DNA from: CANLBN01 sp050298695
GTDB lineage: Bacteria > Pseudomonadota > Gammaproteobacteria > Pseudomonadales > Cellvibrionaceae
Direction: 5' to 3'
DNA length: 18,485 nucleotides
Assembly (NCBI GenBank): GCA_050298695.1
Contig: JBNKUQ010000061.1
Span: forward strand, 1-18,485
Positions 14,831 to 18,485 of the stretch are shown here, piece by piece. The first letter of the stretch is position 1. The number at the start of each line of letters is the position of its first letter. Both the position numbers and the translations under genes were made by a program. The notes under the pieces are model-generated. The model had not been told where the DNA came from and searched no databases. It saw nothing but the letters and a program-made list of their open reading frames with translations.

Positions 14831-16015
14831 CTAAGGCATCTCATCAAATTCTACGCCTTCTTTTTCAGGCACAATAAGATCTTCTTTTGTAATATCCATA
14901 AGCAATAAAACATTTGCAGCAACATAAATGGAAGAGTAGGTACCAATAACAATACCAACGATCAAAGCAATCGAAAACGAGTGAATCAGCTCACCGCCAA
15001 CAAAGAACAATGCTAGCAACACCAATAAAGTCGTTAACGATGTAACCAAGGTCCGGCCGAGAGTTTGTGTTAAAGATTCATTAATAACATCAATGGATGA
15101 ACCTTTACGAATAATGCGAAAGTTTTCGCGAATACGGTCAGAAACAACAATGGTATCGTTAAGAGAATAACCAATGACAGCCAGTACTGCAGCCAATACG
15201 GTTAAATCAAAATCCAGCTTCAGAACAGAGAACACACCCAATACAATAATCACATCGTGCGCCAGAGCTACAACGGCGCCAACAGAAAACTTAAACTGAA
15301 AACGTAAAGCAACATAGGCCATAACAACTGCCAAGGCAAACAATAAGCCTATACCGCCTTGATCTCTCAGTTCATCCCCCACTTGTGGACCGACGAACTC
15401 TGTGCGTTTAATAGTAACTTTGCTATCCGTAGCCGTTTCTAAAAGATTAACTAATAATTTTTCCGTTAGAATTTGTACACCATCGCCAGAAAGAATGGAG
15501 AGCGATGCATCTTTCAACTCTAATCGATAATTGGTTAAACCCGCATTTTTTAAGGTCTGATCAATACGTTCACTGTCTACACTTCCACTAAGAAGCGCAA
15601 TAAAACCGCCGTCAGGAAGGCGCTCATCTTGTTTAGCCAATACACTATTGGTGGTGACACTTTCTGGTGAGAGTTCGGGTATAAGCGCTACTAGTTGCGC
15701 TTTAACTAACTCTTGTCGATCTTGTTGTGTGGTAATTTTTAGGTCCTTATCAGAACCAAAGTTAACAACAACAGCATCTTTAAAACCAGAGTCGTTCAAT
15801 AAGTCTCTTACTTTTTCGAGTTCAGGTGCTTTGGAAAATTGCGCTTCTATTTGTAAACCACCAGTAAAATCGAGACCAAATTGCAGACCATTTACGGCAA
15901 GAGAAATAACCGAACCCACAAGTAAGACAACGGAAAATATCATTGCGACAAAACGCTGTCCCATAAAGTCGATGACATTTTGGTTGGTGCTATTATTTTG
16001 TTTAGCTTCGCCCAT
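14831..16015 (-). CDS. secF: Protein translocase subunit SecF, enlarged first periplasmic domain
   Basis: RND-like inner-membrane subunit that, with SecD, uses the proton gradient to help pull secreted proteins out of SecYEG. TM1 is at about 20-42, followed by the conserved LDFTGG (48-53). Periplasmic domain P1 ends before EFVGPQVGDELR (206-217). TM2-TM6 run from about 220 to 373 and include GYSLNDTIVVSDRIRENFR (282-300). At 394 residues it is about 70 longer than E. coli SecF (323). The excess is in P1, about 151 residues between GG and TEFVGP versus about 76 in E. coli. AGGAG precedes the ATG. The gap from secD is 11 bases. Confidence 0.96.
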   Translation of the reverse strand: MGEAKQNNSTNQNVIDFMGQRFVAMIFSVVLLVGSVISLAVNGLQFGLDFTGGLQIEAQFSKAPELEKVRDLLNDSGFKDAVVVNFGSDKDLKITTQQDRQELVKAQLVALIPELSPESVTTNSVLAKQDERLPDGGFIALLSGSVDSERIDQTLKNAGLTNYRLELKDASLSILSGDGVQILTEKLLVNLLETATDSKVTIKRTEFVGPQVGDELRDQGGIGLLFALAVVMAYVALRFQFKFSVGAVVALAHDVIIVLGVFSVLKLDFDLTVLAAVLAVIGYSLNDTIVVSDRIRENFRIIRKGSSIDVINESLTQTLGRTLVTSLTTLLVLLALFFVGGELIHSFSIALIVGIVIGTYSSIYVAANVLLLMDITKEDLIVPEKEGVEFDEMP

Positions 16016-16026
16016 AAGTCGTGCTC

Positions 16027-17883
16027 CTATATCGATAGCTTTTTCACGGCACGACCACCGTAAATTAAATTAATAATGGCCCGCGTTCCCACAATAGCAG
16101 TAAACATGGAGGTTAAAATACCAATGGCTAAAGTAATGGCAAAACCCTTAACTGAACCCGTGCCAATACCATATAAAATAACGGCAACAATTAAGGTGGT
16201 CAGGTTAGCATCTAAGATTGTGGTAAAGGCTCGCTCAAAACCCGAATTAATGGCTTGTTGAGGCGTAAGACCATTTTTTAACTCCTCTTTTATTCGAGAG
16301 AAGATTAATACATTCGCATCAACCGCCATCCCCACGGTTAGGACAATACCCGCAATACCTGGCAAGGTAAGCGTGGCCCCAAACAGAGACATGACCGCCA
16401 CCAGTAAAACCAAGTTAACCGCCAGTGCGATATTGGCGGCCAAACCAAACACTTTGTAGTAAACCAACATAAACAATAGTACTAACAATAAACCCAGTTT
16501 TACCGAAAACACGCCCTTGGCAATATTTTCTTCTCCTAAAGAAGGACCGATTGTACTTTCTTGGACAAACTGCATGGGAGCGGCCAAAGCGCCTGCTCTT
16601 AATAAGAGAGCCAGCTCTGATGCCTCTGCAGTACTATCCAAACCCGTAATTCTAAAATCTGCATTGAGGGGGCTTTGGATGGTGGCGAGGCTGATAATTT
16701 TTTTCTCAACAATTTGTACGGGTTTATCCAGTTTATTACCATTCGCATCTTGTGTGCGTGTCTTATATTCAATAAATAAAACACCCAAATTGCGGCCGAC
16801 ATTTTTTACCGTTGCATGGTACATTGCTGCACCACCTTCACTGTTTAGCGTAATATTGACCTGTGGCTGACTGGTTTCACTATCGAAACTGGCCTGAGCA
16901 CGCGTAACGCTTTCCCCATTGATAACCACTCGTCGTTCCAAAAACGCGGTTCGACCAAAACTATCTTCACTGCGAAACTCAAACTGCTGTTTACTCGATA
17001 ACAAAGCATTAGGTTTTGCCTCAAGACGGAATTCCAAATTCGCTGTTTTACCAATAATGCGCTTAGCTTCCGCGGTATCTTGAACGCCGGGAAGCTCGAC
17101 GACAATACGGTTGCGACCTTGGCGCTGCACAATGGGCTCAGAGACGCCAAGTTCATTAACACGGTTACGTAGAGTGGTTAAGTTTTGATTAACCGCATAA
17201 TCTTCTATTTCTTTTATCTCGTTTTCATTCATCGTACCGGTAACGATAAACTCATCAGCTTCATCTGAACTTTGAAATAAAAACTGCGGGTACTCTCTGC
17301 GCAATAGGCTAGCCGCCTCATCTCGAACTTCTTCTGTATCAAAATGTACAAGTAGCTGATTGTTTTGGTTTATAACAAGAGACTTATAGCGCAAACGAGC
17401 TTCTCGCAGCGCTGTCTTAGATAAACCCTCGATCGATTCCAGACGGGATTGAATAACGGCACCGGTATCAACCTCCATGAGAAAGTGAACACCACCGGAC
17501 AAATCCAAACCAAGCTTCATTGGACTAGCGCCTAGTTTATCTAACCAAGAGGGAGTTGTGGGTGCCAAGTTAAGAGCAACCACATAGTCATCCCCTAAGG
17601 CTGACTTGATAAGATCTTTAGCGAGAAGCTGGTCATCTTTGCTACGCAAGCGAATCAATGCATTTTTGCTTGAGGCTTCTTCACCGAAATAATCGATACC
17701 ACCCTGCTCTAGAGCTTCAGTCACCTTATCAACCGTTGTTTGATCAAGAACTAAAGAACTTGATGCACCCGATATCTGTACCGCAGGGTCGGGGACATAG
17801 AGGTTTGCCGCAGAGTAAATTAAACCCAGCACTGCAATGCCGAGAACTAGGAGATTCTTCCAGAGGGGATAACGATTTAACAT
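16027..17883 (-). CDS. secD: Protein translocase subunit SecD
   Basis: Large partner of SecF (618 residues; E. coli 615). TM1 is at about 8-28. A large periplasmic region follows, with LGLDLSGGVHFLMEVD at 124-139, the P1 head and base, and VNELGVSEPIVQRQGRNRIVVELPGVQD. The C-terminal half holds five membrane helices, with the characteristic LTVGMAVDANVLIFSRIKEEL in the helix-4 region, which contains the Asp implicated in proton use. The ATG at 17883 fits the family N-terminus MLNRYPLWKN, with only a weak ribosome binding site. secF follows after 11 bases. Unlike most gammaproteobacteria, no yajC or tgt lies immediately upstream; the next gene is spoVR. Confidence 0.97.
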   Translation of the reverse strand: MLNRYPLWKNLLVLGIAVLGLIYSAANLYVPDPAVQISGASSSLVLDQTTVDKVTEALEQGGIDYFGEEASSKNALIRLRSKDDQLLAKDLIKSALGDDYVVALNLAPTTPSWLDKLGASPMKLGLDLSGGVHFLMEVDTGAVIQSRLESIEGLSKTALREARLRYKSLVINQNNQLLVHFDTEEVRDEAASLLRREYPQFLFQSSDEADEFIVTGTMNENEIKEIEDYAVNQNLTTLRNRVNELGVSEPIVQRQGRNRIVVELPGVQDTAEAKRIIGKTANLEFRLEAKPNALLSSKQQFEFRSEDSFGRTAFLERRVVINGESVTRAQASFDSETSQPQVNITLNSEGGAAMYHATVKNVGRNLGVLFIEYKTRTQDANGNKLDKPVQIVEKKIISLATIQSPLNADFRITGLDSTAEASELALLLRAGALAAPMQFVQESTIGPSLGEENIAKGVFSVKLGLLLVLLFMLVYYKVFGLAANIALAVNLVLLVAVMSLFGATLTLPGIAGIVLTVGMAVDANVLIFSRIKEELKNGLTPQQAINSGFERAFTTILDANLTTLIVAVILYGIGTGSVKGFAITLAIGILTSMFTAIVGTRAIINLIYGGRAVKKLSI

Positions 17884-18010
17884 GATAACAAGCTTTTAGT
17901 AATGATTATTAAAATGAAGCATGAGAACAAGTACGTTTTTTGATCTTTTAGTAAACCAAAGCACTCATTTATACGGCACACTTCTGGTATAGCGGTCTCA
18001 AAGGAGGGCG

Positions 18011-18039
18011 ATTATACCGATTTATTACCCTTAGGTCTT
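18011..18039 (-). promoter_or_regulatory. Predicted secD promoter
   Basis: On the minus strand a perfect -10 TATAAT (18011-18016) lies 17 bases from a weak -35 AAGACC (18034-18039, three of six matches). The -10 is followed by CGCCCTCCTTT. The start near 18004 would give a leader of about 120 bases before secD. Confidence 0.55.
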
Positions 18040-18120
18040 GATTGAGTATGGGAGATATGGGGCTAAACCAGGGAATTTCAAATTGAGGCCATGGAAAGCT
18101 CTCAAAATAATAATATTGTC

Positions 18121-18186
18121 ATTTGCGCAAGCGGGAATCCAGACTAAAATTGGCCTCGATGACTCTGGATACCCGCCTGCGCAAAT
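18121..18186. repeat. Long imperfect palindrome, REP/MITE-like
   Basis: Two 23-base arms (18121-18143 and 18164-18186) are reverse complements with only two mismatches, separated by a 20-base loop. Core words are GCGGGAATCCAGA and TCTGGATACCCGC, with TTTGCGCA at the outer ends. These resemble the dispersed palindromic repeats built on GCGGGAATCCAG known from many proteobacterial genomes. It begins 32 bases past the spoVR stop, so it may also end or stabilise that message. There is no following U-run. Confidence 0.75.
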
Positions 18187-18217
18187 AACCAGAGAATTAA
18201 TTACATATTCCTTGCAT

Positions 18218-18485
18218 TCAGGGAGTCAAAATAAGGCTGCCGTTGTTATTCTGGTCATCGTTACCTTGATCATCGGGAGCGGACGGGCAACTCAGGGACT
18301 GCTTAATCTCCCCGTCATCAACAGAGTGCAGATGGACATTAAAACCCCATAGGCGATGCACATGCTTTAGGACTTCTTCGGCACTTTTTTCATCCAGAGG
18401 TTTATGGGAGTGACGAGTATGCTGAAGTGTGAGTGAACGGTCGCCACGGATGTCGGCACTCACAATTTGAATATTGGGTTCACGG
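18218..18485 (-). CDS. spoVR: SpoVR family protein, C-terminal part (gene runs off the window)
   Basis: Only the last 88 or so codons are present. The frame is open to the window edge and reads REPNIQIVSADIRGDRSLTL then QHTRH, the strongly conserved C-terminal block of SpoVR/YcgB proteins, followed by LDEKSAEEVLKHVHRLWGFNVHLHSVD. The last 30 residues are a variable, Asp/Asn-rich tail. SpoVR was named from Bacillus sporulation, but in proteobacteria the family usually sits with the yeaG (PrkA-type kinase) and yeaH genes in a stress or stationary-phase operon; I would expect those just beyond this window. The biochemical function is unknown. A GTG at 18463 is internal, not the start. Confidence 0.92.
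   Translation of the reverse strand, partial: REPNIQIVSADIRGDRSLTLQHTRHSHKPLDEKSAEEVLKHVHRLWGFNVHLHSVDDGEIKQSLSCPSAPDDQGNDDQNNNGSLILTP

Larger units (their letters stand above)
17884..18217. other. Spacer between spoVR and secD
   Basis: This 334-base stretch holds the predicted secD promoter (18011-18039), a long imperfect palindrome (18121-18186) and AT-rich leader sequence, but no supportable gene. A 104-codon plus-strand frame (18038-18352) runs through the palindrome and antisense into spoVR, so it is not a gene. No trace of yajC coding sequence is visible on either strand. Confidence 0.65.

Noticed and set aside
18038..18352. 104-codon plus-strand frame near the right end
   Set aside because: It runs through the palindromic repeat and antisense to the conserved SpoVR coding region, so it is a by-product of those sequences.
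1..18485. CRISPR arrays, tRNA or rRNA genes, transposases, prophage or toxin-antitoxin genes
   Set aside because: I found no regularly spaced repeats, tRNA-like folds or matching proteins anywhere in the window.

Overview
The window is chromosomal DNA from a gammaproteobacterium, mostly ordinary housekeeping genes. Three things point there: the gene order suhB / trmJ / iscR-iscS-iscU-iscA-hscB-hscA-fdx-iscX, close protein similarity to the Escherichia coli and Pseudomonas forms, and secD-secF. Intergenic DNA is AT-rich and coding DNA is of moderate GC. I suspect a marine Cellvibrionaceae-like organism, but that is only an impression. A run of 10 N (10536-10545) shows this is draft sequence with a scaffold gap just upstream of iscR.

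Layout, left to right. Positions 1-284 are very AT-rich and hold no convincing gene. rlmN and ndk (285-1964) form a minus-strand pair with a promoter near 2100-2125. After about 590 bases of AT-rich spacer comes a small plus-strand accessory unit (2557-4633). It holds a LacI-family repressor gene and an SMP-30/gluconolactonase-fold gene. A promoter with a LacI-type operator in its spacer lies between them. The SMP-30-like protein seems to have lost every metal ligand of the family.

A hairpin-rich spacer (4669-4747) separates this unit from the complete minus-strand isc operon (4751-10526). That operon encodes the Fe-S assembly machine: sulfur donor IscS, scaffold IscU, carrier IscA, chaperones HscB/HscA, ferredoxin Fdx, regulator IscX and the Fe-S-sensing repressor IscR. 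A near-consensus IscR type 1 site overlaps the operon promoter. trmJ (minus) and suhB (plus) follow as a divergent pair. Their predicted promoters carry an identical mirror-image 13-base motif right after the -10 element.

The right side is a minus-strand group, secD-secF-ORF99-hybrid histidine kinase (12461-17883), reading toward suhB. SecD and SecF are the inner-membrane partners of the SecYEG translocon, and SecF has an unusually large first periplasmic domain. ORF99 is a small two-helix membrane protein I do not recognise. The kinase is soluble, with two PAS-like domains and a C-terminal receiver. Upstream of secD there is no yajC, only a 334-base spacer with a promoter and a long imperfect palindrome of the REP/MITE kind. 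The window ends inside the 3' part of a spoVR gene.

The parts most worth a second look are the LacI/SMP-30-like pseudoenzyme unit, the enlarged SecF, the ORF99 plus kinase genes attached to secDF, and the mirror-image discriminators between trmJ and suhB. No CRISPR array, transposase, tRNA, rRNA or phage gene is visible.
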